64,000 bases of DNA from Hymenobacter psychrotolerans DSM 18569 (GCF_900142395.1 NZ_FRAS01000007.1:62001-126000), one strand, 5' to 3'; counted from the stretch's first letter, positions 1 through 8,977 are shown. A program made the numbers and translations. Notes: a model not told the origin generated them from the letters alone.

Positions 1-156
1 TTGTCCGCTGCCCGGCCGCGCCTCTCCGAAGTCCGGTGTTAGTTGTTCGCGGCCCCGCCTCACCACCGCAAGGGGTGTCTGCCTCGCTTCTTTGCCCGCC
101 GCCCCAACCCTGATGCCGCTTTTCAGGTTAGCCACATCGACACTTATAATTACCCG

Positions 157-2301
157 ATGCTCCTCCGCTACGCCGCGCCGCTCCTGCTGCTGCCCGCTTC
201 TCTCTGCGCCCAAACCATCCCCGCGCCCGATACTACCCGTACCGTGGCCCTGCCCGAAGCCACCGTCACCGGCTACGGCCAGCAGCTGCCCCTGCGCCGC
301 ACCGCCGCCGCCGTGGGCGTGGTAGACGCCGCCACCTTCGAGCGGTTTCCCCAAAACGCCCTTACCCAGGCCGTCAACACCCTTCCCGGCGTGCGCCTCG
401 AAGAGCGCGCCACCGCCAGCTACCGCCTCAGCGTGCGCGGCAGCACGCTCCGCTCGCCCTTCGGCGTGCGCAACGTCAAAGTCTACTACGAAGGCATCCC
501 CTTCACCGAAGCCAGCGGCAGCACCCCCCTCAACCTCCTCGACCCCGCTCAGCTCGGCGCCCTCGAAGTCGTGAAAGGTCCGGCCGCCAGCGTCTACGGG
601 GCCGGCACGGGCGGCGCGGTACTGCTGCGCAACCGCCGACCCGTAGCCGGTCAGGCGCGGGCCCAGGTCGGGTTTTCGGCCGGCAGCTATGGCCTCCGCC
701 GCTACACCGTAGCCGCCGAAACGGGCAGCGCTACCGGCTACTTCCGCGCCCAGTACGCCCGCCAGACCCTCGACGGCTACCGCCAGAACAGCGCCCTCCG
801 CCGCGACGTGCTAACCCTCGATGGCGAGCTGCAGGCTTCCGAAAAAGGCACCATCAGCCTCCACGCCCTCTATTCCGACCTCGACTATCAGCTACCCGGC
901 AGCCTCACCCGCGCCCAGTTCGGGCAGGACCCGCGCCAGGCCCGCCCCGGCACGGCCACTGCCGCCGGCACCGTGGCCCAGCGCGCCGCCTACGCCTCGC
1001 GCACCGTGCTGCTGGGCGGCACCTACGAGCACCGCTTCTCCGACCGACTCAGCAGCCGCACCACGCTCTATGGCACCGCCAGCGCCATCAAAACTCCGTT
1101 TCTGATTGATTTCGAGCGCAACACCCAGCTCGGCACCGGCGGCCGCACCACGCTCAACTACCGCACCGCGCTGGCCGGCCGCACGCTGCGCCTGCAGGGT
1201 GGGGGCGAGCTGCAAACCAGCTTCGAAAACTCGCGCAACTACCAGAACCGCGCCGGCCAGCCCGGCCCCCTGCGCTACGACGACGAAATCCGCACCCTCA
1301 CCGGCTTTGCCTTCGCCCAGGCCGACTACGAGCTGCCGGCCGGCTTTCTGCTCACGGCCGGCGCCAGCTACAACCGCCTGCGCTACCGCATCAACCGCCT
1401 CACCGAAGCCGTAACGGCCCCCTTCGAGGCCTACCAGGTCACGCGTGATTTCCGGCCGCAGGTGTCGCCGCGGCTGGCGCTGCTCAAGGAAATAACCCCG
1501 CTGATTTCCGTGTACGGCAGCGTGAGCAGCGGTTTCTCGCCGCCCACCGAAGAGGAAATCCGACCCTCCGATGGTTCCCTGAACACGGCGTTGCAGGCCG
1601 AGCGCGGCACCAGCTATGAGGTGGGCGCCCGCGGCACCCTCCTCAACCAGCGCCTCACCTTCGATGTAGCCGCCTACGATTTCCGCCTGCGCCAGACCAT
1701 CGTCACGCGCACCGACGACCAGGGCACGCAGCTGTTCGCCAACTCCGGCAACACCCGCCAGCGCGGCCTGGAAGCGGCCCTCAGCGGCTGGCTGTGGCGC
1801 ATGGCCAGCCTTGAAAACGTGGAAGTCCCGACCCCGGCCGGCCCTGCGTACGAGATGCGAAACGTGCCCGGCAACGTGGGCCTGCGGGCCTTCGCCAGCT
1901 ACACCTACAACCACTACCGTTTCGGGCGCTACGAAAGCAACGGCACCAACTACAGTGGCAACCGCCTCACCGGCACCGCGCCCCACACCCTCACCGCCGG
2001 CCTCGATTTCAGCGAAGCGCACGGTTTCTACCTGAGTCCTACCGTCAACCACCAGGCCCGCATCTTCGTGAATGATGCCAACACCGAGGCCGCCCCCGGC
2101 TACTGGACGTTTGGAGCGCGCGGCGGCTGGCGCAAGGCCCTGAAAAACAAGCTGGAACTCGACCTCTACGCCGGCGCCGAAAACCTCACCGACCGCCGCT
2201 ACAGCCTCGGCAACGACCTGAATGCCTTCGGAAACCGCTACTTCCAGCCCGCTCCCGGCCGCAACTACTACGGCGGCGTGCAGGCCGGCTGGCGCTGGTA
2301 A
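157..2301 (+). CDS. TonB-dependent outer membrane receptor
   Basis: This 714-residue protein imports a ligand across the outer membrane using TonB energy. The ATG at 157 is chosen because it is followed by a signal peptide (MLLRYAAPLLLLPASLCAQ); a longer open frame upstream would put charged sequence ahead of it. A TonB-box-like stretch (VALPEATVTG) lies at about residues 30-39. A plug domain follows to about 160, with LPGVRLEERA and EVVKGPAASVYGAG, and the rest is a 22-strand-type barrel ending in an aromatic residue (AGWRW). There is no CarboxypepD-like N-terminal domain and no SusD partner, so a siderophore, metal or cofactor receptor is more likely than a glycan importer. The substrate cannot be told. 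It stands alone; the neighbouring GNAT gene has its own promoter. Confidence 0.9.
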   Translation: MLLRYAAPLLLLPASLCAQTIPAPDTTRTVALPEATVTGYGQQLPLRRTAAAVGVVDAATFERFPQNALTQAVNTLPGVRLEERATASYRLSVRGSTLRSPFGVRNVKVYYEGIPFTEASGSTPLNLLDPAQLGALEVVKGPAASVYGAGTGGAVLLRNRRPVAGQARAQVGFSAGSYGLRRYTVAAETGSATGYFRAQYARQTLDGYRQNSALRRDVLTLDGELQASEKGTISLHALYSDLDYQLPGSLTRAQFGQDPRQARPGTATAAGTVAQRAAYASRTVLLGGTYEHRFSDRLSSRTTLYGTASAIKTPFLIDFERNTQLGTGGRTTLNYRTALAGRTLRLQGGGELQTSFENSRNYQNRAGQPGPLRYDDEIRTLTGFAFAQADYELPAGFLLTAGASYNRLRYRINRLTEAVTAPFEAYQVTRDFRPQVSPRLALLKEITPLISVYGSVSSGFSPPTEEEIRPSDGSLNTALQAERGTSYEVGARGTLLNQRLTFDVAAYDFRLRQTIVTRTDDQGTQLFANSGNTRQRGLEAALSGWLWRMASLENVEVPTPAGPAYEMRNVPGNVGLRAFASYTYNHYRFGRYESNGTNYSGNRLTGTAPHTLTAGLDFSEAHGFYLSPTVNHQARIFVNDANTEAAPGYWTFGARGGWRKALKNKLELDLYAGAENLTDRRYSLGNDLNAFGNRYFQPAPGRNYYGGVQAGWRW

Positions 2302-2363
2302 ACGATGCTGCGCGGGTAGGCGCCGCTAGCACAACACAGCCTCGCAGGCACCGGATTCCCCGT

Positions 2364-2371
2364 TATCTTCG
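2364..2371 (+). promoter_or_regulatory. Bacteroidota -7 box before the GNAT gene
   Basis: TATCTTCG matches the TAnnTTTG/TAnnTTCG -7 element of the Bacteroidota primary sigma factor and lies 39 bases before the ATG at 2410. No clear -33 TTG was found. Confidence 0.5.
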
Positions 2372-2409
2372 CTGCTGCTTTTTTACGCGTGCTTCAACCT
2401 GCTTCCCCG

Positions 2410-2934
2410 ATGTCTGCGCCAAGCATCAGCCCAACCCGCTGCCATTCCCTCGCGTCGTTGCAGCCGGCCCACTATCCGGCTGTGGCGGCCATTTACGCCG
2501 AAGGCATGGCCACCGGCTACGCCACCCTGACCACCGAAGTACCGACCTGGGATGCCTGGAATACGGCCCATCTGGCGCACAGCCGCCTTGTGGCGCTGGA
2601 CGCGGCCGGTACCGTGCTGGGCTGGGCCGCCCTCACGCCGGTTTCCGGCCGGTGTGTGTATAGCGGCGTGGCCGAGGTAAGTGTATACATAGCTGCGGCT
2701 GCCCGTGGGCAGGGCGTGGGGCTACGGCTGCTGCAGGAGTTGGTGGCCGACTCAGAAAAGCACGGCATCTGGACGCTGCAGGCCGGCATCATCCGGGAAA
2801 ATGTGGGCAGCCTGGCCCTCCATCATCGGGCCGGCTTCCGCACGGTAGGCATCCGCGAAAAGCTGGGCCAGCTGCACGGCCAGTGGCGCGACGTGTATCT
2901 GCTGGAACGCCGCAGCACCGTAACGGGCCTCTAG
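2410..2934 (+). CDS. GNAT N-acetyltransferase, phosphinothricin-acetyltransferase-like
   Basis: A 174-residue single-domain acetyltransferase that moves the acetyl group of acetyl-CoA to an amino group. The acetyl-CoA pyrophosphate loop RGQGVG is at residues 99-104, followed by GLRLLQEL. The stretch ATLTTEVPTWDAW at about 38-50 and the C-terminal GFRTVGIREKLGQLHGQWRD are typical of the Pat/Bar/MnaT subfamily. Those enzymes acetylate phosphinothricin, methionine sulfone or similar amino acids; the true substrate here is unknown. A GTG at 2389 could add seven residues, but the ATG at 2410 lies better downstream of the -7 box. The gene is single and ends just before the convergent Usp gene. Confidence 0.85.
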   Translation: MSAPSISPTRCHSLASLQPAHYPAVAAIYAEGMATGYATLTTEVPTWDAWNTAHLAHSRLVALDAAGTVLGWAALTPVSGRCVYSGVAEVSVYIAAAARGQGVGLRLLQELVADSEKHGIWTLQAGIIRENVGSLALHHRAGFRTVGIREKLGQLHGQWRDVYLLERRSTVTGL

Positions 2935-2940
2935 CGGCCT

Positions 2941-3762
2941 CTATTCGCTGGCAGGCAGCAAAAGCACGGGCAACTCGCTGTGCAGAATCACCTGCGTCGA
3001 TACGCTGCGGTTGAACAGCAGCCCCAGAAAACTGCGCCGCCGCGCTACCACTACCACCAGGTCGGCCTGGGTTTCGGTGGCTGCCTGCAAAATGCCCCGG
3101 GAGGGTGTCCGGTGGCGTATGCCGCAGGTATTGATGTGGGGCAAATCGGTGCCCAGGCCGCTGTGCAGCACGCTGGCCCGCGCCAGAGTGGCGTCGTCGC
3201 TGTCTTCGGGTTCCGCCACGTAGGTCACCGTAAGTTCCGGATGCAGCCGCTGGAGCAGCTTCTGCACCGAAACAACAACCGGCTCCGACAGGCGAAACGG
3301 CTGCCCATCGGCGGCCAGCGTGATACGGGCCGGCGGCGACGGCGCTTCCGTCCCGACGGGCACCACCAGCAGCGGTACCTGCGTAGCGCGCAGCAGCTGC
3401 AGTGACGTGCTGGCTACCAACTCGTCGGGAATCTCCTCGGTTTCAGGCTTGCCCAGGATAATCAGGGCTGAGCGGTGCCGCGCTATAGCCGACTTCACGC
3501 CGGCGGCTATGCCTTCCCCGGTGCTTTCCACCGTGATGGGCACCTGTACGGTAGCGGCCCGCTCAGCCAATGCGGCGGCCACCTCGTCCTCGCTCATATG
3601 CCGGATTTTGCCCGTAAACGTGTCGGGGTCCAGCAGAGACTCGCGGCGGATGTGCAGCAGCACGATGCTGGCTTGCATAGGGGCGGCCAGCGCGGCCGCA
3701 TATTCCAAGGCACGGTCGGCGTCGGGGGTGAAGTCGGTCAGAACGAGGAAGTGGGCGGGCAT
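2941..3762 (-). CDS. Universal stress protein, tandem UspA domains
   Basis: A 273-residue cytoplasmic protein made of two UspA folds (about 1-140 and 145-273). Each starts or ends with hydrophobic beta strands typical of the family, such as FLVLTDFTPDADRALEYA at the N-terminus and SELPVLLLP at the C-terminus. The ATP-binding GxxGx9GS motif is not evident in either half, so it may be of the non-nucleotide-binding type. Members are induced by starvation and other stress; the exact role is undefined. The start at 3762 is chosen because MPAHFLVLTDF begins the first strand, and the longer frame would run into a terminator at 3937-3970. It converges with the GNAT gene, six bases apart. Confidence 0.85.
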   Translation of the reverse strand: MPAHFLVLTDFTPDADRALEYAAALAAPMQASIVLLHIRRESLLDPDTFTGKIRHMSEDEVAAALAERAATVQVPITVESTGEGIAAGVKSAIARHRSALIILGKPETEEIPDELVASTSLQLLRATQVPLLVVPVGTEAPSPPARITLAADGQPFRLSEPVVVSVQKLLQRLHPELTVTYVAEPEDSDDATLARASVLHSGLGTDLPHINTCGIRHRTPSRGILQAATETQADLVVVVARRRSFLGLLFNRSVSTQVILHSELPVLLLPASE

Positions 3763-3936
3763 AGGCAGTACAAAATAGAGGCGGAATATATCATTATCCG
3801 AAGCTTGCCGCCGCAAGGTTGCAAACCCACGGCTACCAGCCGCCGCCAGGGCCTTTCCGCGCAGCATATTTGCTTTAGCCTGAGGATGACTTTCCGGGCT
3901 CTTCCGACAAGTCTGCACCGGGGTAGGCCAAGGCAT

Positions 3937-3970
3937 AAAAAAAGCCCTCCACAAAATGCAGAGGGCTTTT
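3937..3970 (-). terminator. Rho-independent terminator of the 3994-4842 gene pair
   Basis: Stem AAAGCCCTC / GAGGGCTTT with an 11-base loop. On the minus strand it is followed by a run of seven T. It lies 24 bases after the stop of the minus gene at 3994. Confidence 0.85.
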
Positions 3971-3993
3971 CGGGCCGTTAAGCTGACGTAAGC

Positions 3994-4275
3994 CTAGCGG
4001 TTGTTGTCGTCGATGGGGTTGTTGAAATCGGGGTAGAGCTGCTCGTCCGGCAGCGGCGACTCCGGGTCGGGGCCAGTCGTGACGCTGCCGGTCGGGATGC
4101 CTACCGTTTCGTCTTCCAGCCGCGCCGAGGTGTCGAGCGTGCCTTCTTCGTCGCGCTTGTAGCCGTACACTTCTTCCCGGTGCTTGCGCTGCTCTTCGGT
4201 CAGGTTGGCGCCGGCGCCCGGGTTTAGGGCGTCTGCCGGGTTTTGGTTGGCAGGATCTTGGTTCTTGGAAGCCAT
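3994..4275 (-). CDS. Hypothetical hydrophilic, disordered protein (93 aa)
   Basis: Not recognised as a named family. The protein is rich in Asp, Glu, Pro, Asn and Gly and has no hydrophobic core, signal peptide or membrane segment, so it is predicted to be largely disordered. A short charged segment in the middle (LTEEQRKHREEVYGYKRDEE) could form a helix. It is second in a two-gene minus-strand unit with the 176-residue protein at 4312, 36 bases apart, and the unit ends at a strong terminator. Similar small acidic proteins in Bacteroidota are often found among stress genes, and a Usp gene follows. Any stress-protectant role is inference. Confidence 0.6.
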   Translation of the reverse strand: MASKNQDPANQNPADALNPGAGANLTEEQRKHREEVYGYKRDEEGTLDTSARLEDETVGIPTGSVTTGPDPESPLPDEQLYPDFNNPIDDNNR

Positions 4276-4311
4276 GGGAGCTATAAAATCGGTGAGAAAA
4301 ATGCCGGCGCG

Positions 4312-4842
4312 CTACTTGCCGGGAATGCCGCGGCCGTTGTCGGGGCGCAAGGAGCTGAACTCGTCGGGGTTGTCGTTGCTGCCGTCGTTGCTGGCTTTGC
4401 GGCCGCTGTCATCGGCGGGAGCCGTGGTAGGGTTAGCCGGTTCTTCGGTTTCCCAGTTGCGGGTGCCGCTGCCGTAGCGTGGGTCGTCTTTGGCCCAGCC
4501 GGCCCGCTGCTCATCGTATTCGGCGTTTTCCACGTTCTGTACCGTGCCCGGTGCCAGGTTCTGCGGCACGCTGCCGCGCTGGTCGGGCTCGGTGTAGGAA
4601 GGAGCGGCCGTACCGCCGGGGTTGTTGCCGGCCGGCCTCGACTCTATTCTGGGAGCTGCGGCTTCCGGTGCGTGGCCAAAGTCGCCGTATTGGGGCGTAG
4701 AGGTAGCGCCGGGCATGCCGGCTGCCTGCGGAGCCGTGCCGGCCCGCTGCGTGCCGTCCTGAATGTTTTCCGGTGCCTGGTTTTGCTCAAATTCGTTGTC
4801 GGCGCGGCTTGGGTTGTCTCGGTCGGGATGGTTGGTTTGCAT
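4312..4842 (-). CDS. Hypothetical hydrophilic, disordered protein (176 aa)
   Basis: Not recognised. The protein begins MQTNHPDRDNPSRADNEFEQ and stays dominated by Asn, Gln, Asp, Pro, Gly and Arg with almost no aliphatic clusters, so it resembles the 93-residue product of the next gene. Motifs such as GWAKDDPRYGSGTRNWE and DDSGRKASNDGSND carry alternating charges. No signal peptide, TM or catalytic motif is seen. It is first in the two-gene unit. The low-complexity composition means an antisense frame is also open over it, but the start, spacing and terminator favour the minus reading. Confidence 0.55.
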   Translation of the reverse strand: MQTNHPDRDNPSRADNEFEQNQAPENIQDGTQRAGTAPQAAGMPGATSTPQYGDFGHAPEAAAPRIESRPAGNNPGGTAAPSYTEPDQRGSVPQNLAPGTVQNVENAEYDEQRAGWAKDDPRYGSGTRNWETEEPANPTTAPADDSGRKASNDGSNDNPDEFSSLRPDNGRGIPGK

Positions 4843-5020
4843 CGTCGTAGAAGGGTTGAGGTGGGAAGAGAGGCTGAACGGAGAGAGCCGTAAGCTGTCG
4901 GGAGGTCATACGCAGGGCACCCCGCCCATGGATACACGGGCATCAAAAAAATCCGGGTTCCGTACCTAACCAATCGGCTGCCCTGAGTTGCGGCGGCCTT
5001 GTTTCATCTTACATCACTCC

Positions 5021-5305
5021 ATGGCCATCACCGTTCAGCATCAGCCCGAAAACCAGGAATTCACTACTACGCTCGAGGGCCACACCGGCGAGCTGGCCTA
5101 CAGCCTGCCGGCCGAGGGTGTCATCGACTTCACGCATACTTTCGTGGATAAGGAGCTGCGCGGCAAGGGCGTGGCGGAGGCACTGGCCCGCAAGGCGCTG
5201 GACTACGCCCGCCAGCAGAAGCTGCAGGTGCAAACCAGCTGCGAGTACATGCAGGGATTCGTGCAGCAGCACCCCGAGTATCAGGATCTGCAGCAGAAGC
5301 AGTAG
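5021..5305 (+). CDS. Small GNAT-like acetyltransferase (YjdJ/Gcn5-related, 94 aa)
   Basis: A 94-residue compact acetyltransferase-like protein of the type seen in YjdJ and human GTLF3B/NATD1. It carries the shortened GNAT core: ELAYSLPAEGVIDFTHTFVDKELRGKGVAEALARKAL, which includes the acetyl-CoA loop RGKGVA at about residues 47-52, then a C-terminal CEYMQGFVQQHPEY stretch typical of the family. Substrates are generally unknown. The ATG at 5021 is chosen over an upstream TTG because family members start just before the first strand (MAITVQHQPENQEF). It stands alone and converges with the endonuclease gene over a shared terminator. Confidence 0.8.
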   Translation: MAITVQHQPENQEFTTTLEGHTGELAYSLPAEGVIDFTHTFVDKELRGKGVAEALARKALDYARQQKLQVQTSCEYMQGFVQQHPEYQDLQQKQ

Positions 5306-5415
5306 TGCCTTGTGCCGCGTATGCGCACCACACGGTCAGCCGGAATAGCCGCGCAGCGGCGGCTGGCCGCAAGCCTGAAGTGCAGACAGCCTAGCAGCCC
5401 AAGACGCCCAAAAAC

Positions 5416-5456
5416 GAAAAAGCCGTGGCTCCCGGTCGGGGGCCACGGCTTTTTTA
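5416..5456. terminator. Bidirectional terminator
   Basis: Stem AGCCGTGGC / GCCACGGCT with A-run before and T-run after (TTTTTT). It separates the convergent GNAT-like and endonuclease genes and can serve both. Confidence 0.85.
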
Positions 5457-5489
5457 CGTCTGCCGTCTTTGGTGAGCAGCAGCGGGCGG

Positions 5490-7817
5490 TTACAGCTTCA
5501 CGGCTACGCGGCTGGTGTAGCGCACGCCGTTTACTACTACGCGCACCGAGTAGAGGCCGGCCGGCAGCTGCTGCACGTCGAGCTTGGCAGCATCGGCGCC
5601 GCTGAGCGTGCGCTCCTGGCGGAGCACCTGCTGGCCGAGGGCGTTGTAGAGCTGAATGTCGGCATCAAAGCGGCCCCGCAGGCCCGGTACCTGCACCTGC
5701 ACGGTTGTGGCAGCCGGGTTCGGGAATACGGAAATACCGGTGTTGAGCGGTGCGTTTTTCACCGTCGAGTTCACCACGCAGGCCGAGCTGGCGTGGCTGC
5801 CTACGTTGGTGTATACGTCGGTGCCCAGTGCCTCCCAGGTGGCAGCACCCACGGCCCAGTTTGTCTCACCACGGGCCACCGTAGACTTGCGGACCAGCGT
5901 GTTGTCGGTGGTAGAGCCGCCGCCGGGAATAGTCCAGGTGGTGCCGGGGTCTACCCCGATTACGCCGATAACGTCGAGCGTGTCGGTGCCGTCAATCAGG
6001 GCAATGGCGTCGTCGCCGTTGAAGAAGCCAACAGATGACTGCAGGTCGGCCTGCGCCAGAACCAGGGGAGATACTACGCCCGTATTGGCTATCACGTACA
6101 CGTCGCCGGGGTCAATGGTGCCGGTCAGGGCCTGAGTAGAAGTAGGCGTGGCAGAGCCATTGGCATACAGCTCAATCCGCACACCGGTCAGGTTGATAGG
6201 GGCAGAAGTCGGGTTGAAAATCTCCAGCGCTTTGGTGTTGCTGGCGGCTCCTTCCACGTACTCCGAGAAGTACAGGTCGGTGCAGGGCGAGCCGGCCGGA
6301 GCCTGGTCGTCGTTGAGGATGGTGAGCGTGTGGGCGGCCGGCGCAATGACCAGTACCGAGGCATTGGTAGGCGTGCCCAGGCGCAGGCGCACCGTTTCGT
6401 TGGGCTCAGGCGTCAGGTCGCCGTTTACGGTCATCGTAACAGCCTGCGAGGTCTGGCCGGCAGCGAAAGTAAGGGTGCTGGTGTTCAGCACGTAGTCGGT
6501 GGCATCGGCGGTAGAGCCCGCAGCGTCTACGGTCACAGGAACCGAGAAGCCGCCGGCCGGTACGCTGGCCGCCGTTACGTTTACGGTGTAGGTGCTCGTG
6601 CCGCTGTTGCCTTCCGTGATGGTGCCGGTAGCTGCCGCAAAGCGGACAGAAGGAGGCGTGCCGTCGTCGTTGGTGATGGTCAGTTCCAGCGAAGCCGGGC
6701 CGCCAATGGCGCCGTCGTTGCTGCCCGGGCCTACGTTCTGCAGGCTCAGGACTACCGTTTCATCGGCTTCAGGCGTCGTATCGCCGTTCACGGTCACCGT
6801 TACGGTTTGCGTGGTCTGGCCGGCCGCGAAAGTCAGCGTCTGGGGCGAGGTGAACGTGAAGTCGGTGCCGTTGGTAGCCGTGGAGGTGGCGGCGTCCAGT
6901 GCTACCTGTACCGTGAGGGTAGCGGTAGGAGCGGGCGTTACGCTAATGGTAGCCGTGTAGGTAGTGGAGCCGGTGTTGCCTTCCACGATGCTGGCCGTGG
7001 CCGTAGCGAAGGAGAAGGTAGGCACCACCTGGAAGCCCCAGGCGCGGGCCACGAGGTCAGGGTAAGCAATGTAGGGGTTGAAGTTGCCCTGGCTTTTGGC
7101 CGTACGGCGGTTCCGCTCCCGCTCCCGGGCGTCTACCGGGTCGGCGAGGTGCCACTGATACAGCGTGTTGATGTCGGCCAGGGCAGCAATGGTGCCTTTG
7201 CCCGGATCAAACGTCTGATTCTGGTGCATGGTGTAGAAGTAGAACGCCGCGCGGGCCAGGTTGCCCTTGTGGTCTTCGCGGGGCTCAAAGAAGGCGCTGT
7301 TGTCTTCGCTGTACTCGTCGATGTTGGACGTCGGGATGGTGCTTTGGCCCACCGTGCCGCGCATCCAGAGGTTGGTCTGCGAATCCGGAATTTCAGCAAA
7401 CGGGTCGGAGCCGCGGTTGGAGTTCCAGGTGTCGTAGGTCGGGAAGAGGTGGTGGATGTCGGAGCGCATCCGCACCGCTTCGTTGAACCACGACTGCGGA
7501 ATGCTGTGCTCACAGTTGATGCGGTTCACGACGCCCGTGCCGGTGGCCGACGAGTCGAGGCGCACGGTTTCCTGGTAGCCGGAGTATACGCACGTCACGC
7601 GGCCCTGGAAGTTGTCGATGTAGTTGTACATCTTGCCGCGGGCCGTGTTGTAGCTCAGCTCCACGCGCTTGCCATCGTACCAGTTCTGGCGCAGCCAGTC
7701 TTTCAGAGGCTGGCCCTGCAGGGTAGTAGGCGGGGCTGCGGGCATCACCTGCGCCGAAGCGGCCAGGCTGCCTGCCGTCAGTACTGCTGCCAGTATCCGA
7801 GCGAAAAAGTGTTTCAT
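5490..7817 (-). CDS. Secreted endonuclease I with Calx-beta, lamin-tail and T9SS sorting domains
   Basis: A 775-residue secreted nuclease. Order: signal peptide 1-22 (ending SAQ); endonuclease I domain about 35-260, with the beta-beta-alpha-metal motif NCEHSIPQSW at 101-110 and RSDIHHLFPT at about 118-127; two Calx-beta repeats at about 267-385 and 391-500 (each with EGN and NDD calcium-type motifs); a lamin-tail domain about 512-680 (YFSEYVEGAASNTKALEIFN); and a C-terminal Por/T9SS type A sorting domain from about 695 (SVFPNPAATTVQVQV to the end). It should cut extracellular DNA or RNA for nutrient scavenging or biofilm remodelling and may be anchored to the surface by T9SS processing. The ATG at 7817 starts the signal peptide; a longer frame exists upstream but lacks one. 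Confidence 0.9.
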   Translation of the reverse strand: MKHFFARILAAVLTAGSLAASAQVMPAAPPTTLQGQPLKDWLRQNWYDGKRVELSYNTARGKMYNYIDNFQGRVTCVYSGYQETVRLDSSATGTGVVNRINCEHSIPQSWFNEAVRMRSDIHHLFPTYDTWNSNRGSDPFAEIPDSQTNLWMRGTVGQSTIPTSNIDEYSEDNSAFFEPREDHKGNLARAAFYFYTMHQNQTFDPGKGTIAALADINTLYQWHLADPVDARERERNRRTAKSQGNFNPYIAYPDLVARAWGFQVVPTFSFATATASIVEGNTGSTTYTATISVTPAPTATLTVQVALDAATSTATNGTDFTFTSPQTLTFAAGQTTQTVTVTVNGDTTPEADETVVLSLQNVGPGSNDGAIGGPASLELTITNDDGTPPSVRFAAATGTITEGNSGTSTYTVNVTAASVPAGGFSVPVTVDAAGSTADATDYVLNTSTLTFAAGQTSQAVTMTVNGDLTPEPNETVRLRLGTPTNASVLVIAPAAHTLTILNDDQAPAGSPCTDLYFSEYVEGAASNTKALEIFNPTSAPINLTGVRIELYANGSATPTSTQALTGTIDPGDVYVIANTGVVSPLVLAQADLQSSVGFFNGDDAIALIDGTDTLDVIGVIGVDPGTTWTIPGGGSTTDNTLVRKSTVARGETNWAVGAATWEALGTDVYTNVGSHASSACVVNSTVKNAPLNTGISVFPNPAATTVQVQVPGLRGRFDADIQLYNALGQQVLRQERTLSGADAAKLDVQQLPAGLYSVRVVVNGVRYTSRVAVKL

Positions 7818-7948
7818 TCTAAAAAAAGAAGATTGAGGGGAAAACGCCGGCAAAGGTCGGGATTTTGTCCAGAATCAGCGAGTTGCCAAATCGTTAAATT
7901 ATGGCGTAGGGCCGGAAAGTGGCCGCCACGCCAGCTGTATAAGATACA

Positions 7949-7982
7949 CAAAAACAGCCGCCCTTTCGCAAAGGCGGCTGTC
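7949..7982 (-). terminator. Terminator of the fasciclin gene
   Basis: Stem ACAGCCGCC / GGCGGCTGT around a TTTCGCAAA loop. On the minus strand it is followed by TTTTTG. It lies about 50 bases after the fasciclin stop codon. Confidence 0.75.
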
Positions 7983-8029
7983 TGAAAAGCAGGGGTACGC
8001 CGGCATTTTCTGCCCGGCAGCGCCGATAC

Positions 8030-8770
8030 TTATTTGGTCGGCATCAGTACGCCGTCGATGACGTGCGTTACACCGTTGCTCGATACCACGTTGGGAATCG
8101 TCACGTTGGCTGAGCCACCTTTGGCGTCGTGCAGCATCACGGTGTTGCCTTTGCGGTGCACCATCAGCGTTTCGCCTTCCACGGTGGTCAGTGTCTGGCC
8201 GTCTTTCAGGTCGGCGGCCATCAGGCGGCCCGGCACTACGTGGTACGTCAGGATGGTGGCCAGCTTCTGCTTGTTTTCGGGCATCACCAGCGTGTTCACC
8301 GTGCCGGCGGGCAGCTTGTTGAAGGCAGCGTTGGTGGGCGCAAATACCGTGAAGGGGCCAGTGCCTTTCAGCGTTTCTACAAGGCCGCCGGCTTTCACGG
8401 CAGCTACCAGCGTGGTATGGTCCGAAGAGCCCACCGCGTTGTCCACGATGTCTTTGTCAGGCGTCATCATCGCGCCGCCTACCATCACGCCTGCGCCGGC
8501 ATCAGGAGCCATTTCGCTCATCTGCATGTTTTTCATGTCGGCGCCTTTACGGGGCTTGGTGGTGGCTTTCATCTTGGAGCCGTCGGCAGCCTCGCCCTTC
8601 ACCTTCATCTTGCCATCATCGGCCACCTTGGTTTTGGTGGTCATTTCGGCGTCTTTGACTTTGGTTTTCTCGTCGTCCGACTTGGTTTTGGTCTGGGCCA
8701 GCGAGGTAGAAGAAGCGCCTACGGAAAGGGCCAGGGCCAACGCAGTAACAGAAAAGAGTTGCTTGAACAT
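8030..8770 (-). CDS. Fasciclin (FAS1) domain protein, secreted
   Basis: A 246-residue exported protein. Signal peptide at 1-25 (MFKQLFSVTALALALSVGAS, cut after SLAQ); a Lys/Thr/Asp-rich low-complexity segment at about 27-85 with repeated TKTK, KMKVKG and KMKATT words; then one FAS1 domain at about 104-246 with FTVFAPTNAAFNKLP (H1 region) and YHVVPGRLMAADL (H2 region). FAS1 proteins mediate adhesion or act as small secreted beta-trefoil-like proteins; the partner is unknown. The start at 8770 gives the signal peptide directly. It is transcribed alone and ended by the hairpin at 7949. Confidence 0.9.
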   Translation of the reverse strand: MFKQLFSVTALALALSVGASSTSLAQTKTKSDDEKTKVKDAEMTTKTKVADDGKMKVKGEAADGSKMKATTKPRKGADMKNMQMSEMAPDAGAGVMVGGAMMTPDKDIVDNAVGSSDHTTLVAAVKAGGLVETLKGTGPFTVFAPTNAAFNKLPAGTVNTLVMPENKQKLATILTYHVVPGRLMAADLKDGQTLTTVEGETLMVHRKGNTVMLHDAKGGSANVTIPNVVSSNGVTHVIDGVLMPTK

Positions 8771-8977
8771 GAGAGTAGAGGTTGGGGATGAAAAGTTGTT
8801 GGCCGCTATACGAGGCATCCCGCGCAATGGATACCTCAACAGCACACCAGCAGCCCGTTGCTATTCCCTATGGCTCTACTGCTTGCTAAGTAGGTTCTGC
8901 ATCTGGCGGAGGCGAGGCATGGCGGCACCCGTTTGTTCCGGTTGCTTTTCCAGCGCAGATGGTGCGCCCCAAATGCG

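Noticed and set aside
1..156. Possible cobalamin or TPP riboswitch before the TonB receptor
   Set aside because: The conserved cores of both could not be found, and the window begins here, so the leader may be incomplete.
892..2052. Long open frame antisense to the TonB receptor
   Set aside because: High-GC shadow: low-complexity Gly/Ala/Val translation with no family features, on the opposite strand of a clear receptor.
6330..7985. 551-codon open frame antisense to the secreted endonuclease
   Set aside because: Arg/Gly/Val-rich shadow of the repetitive Calx-beta coding sequence; no promoter or motif.
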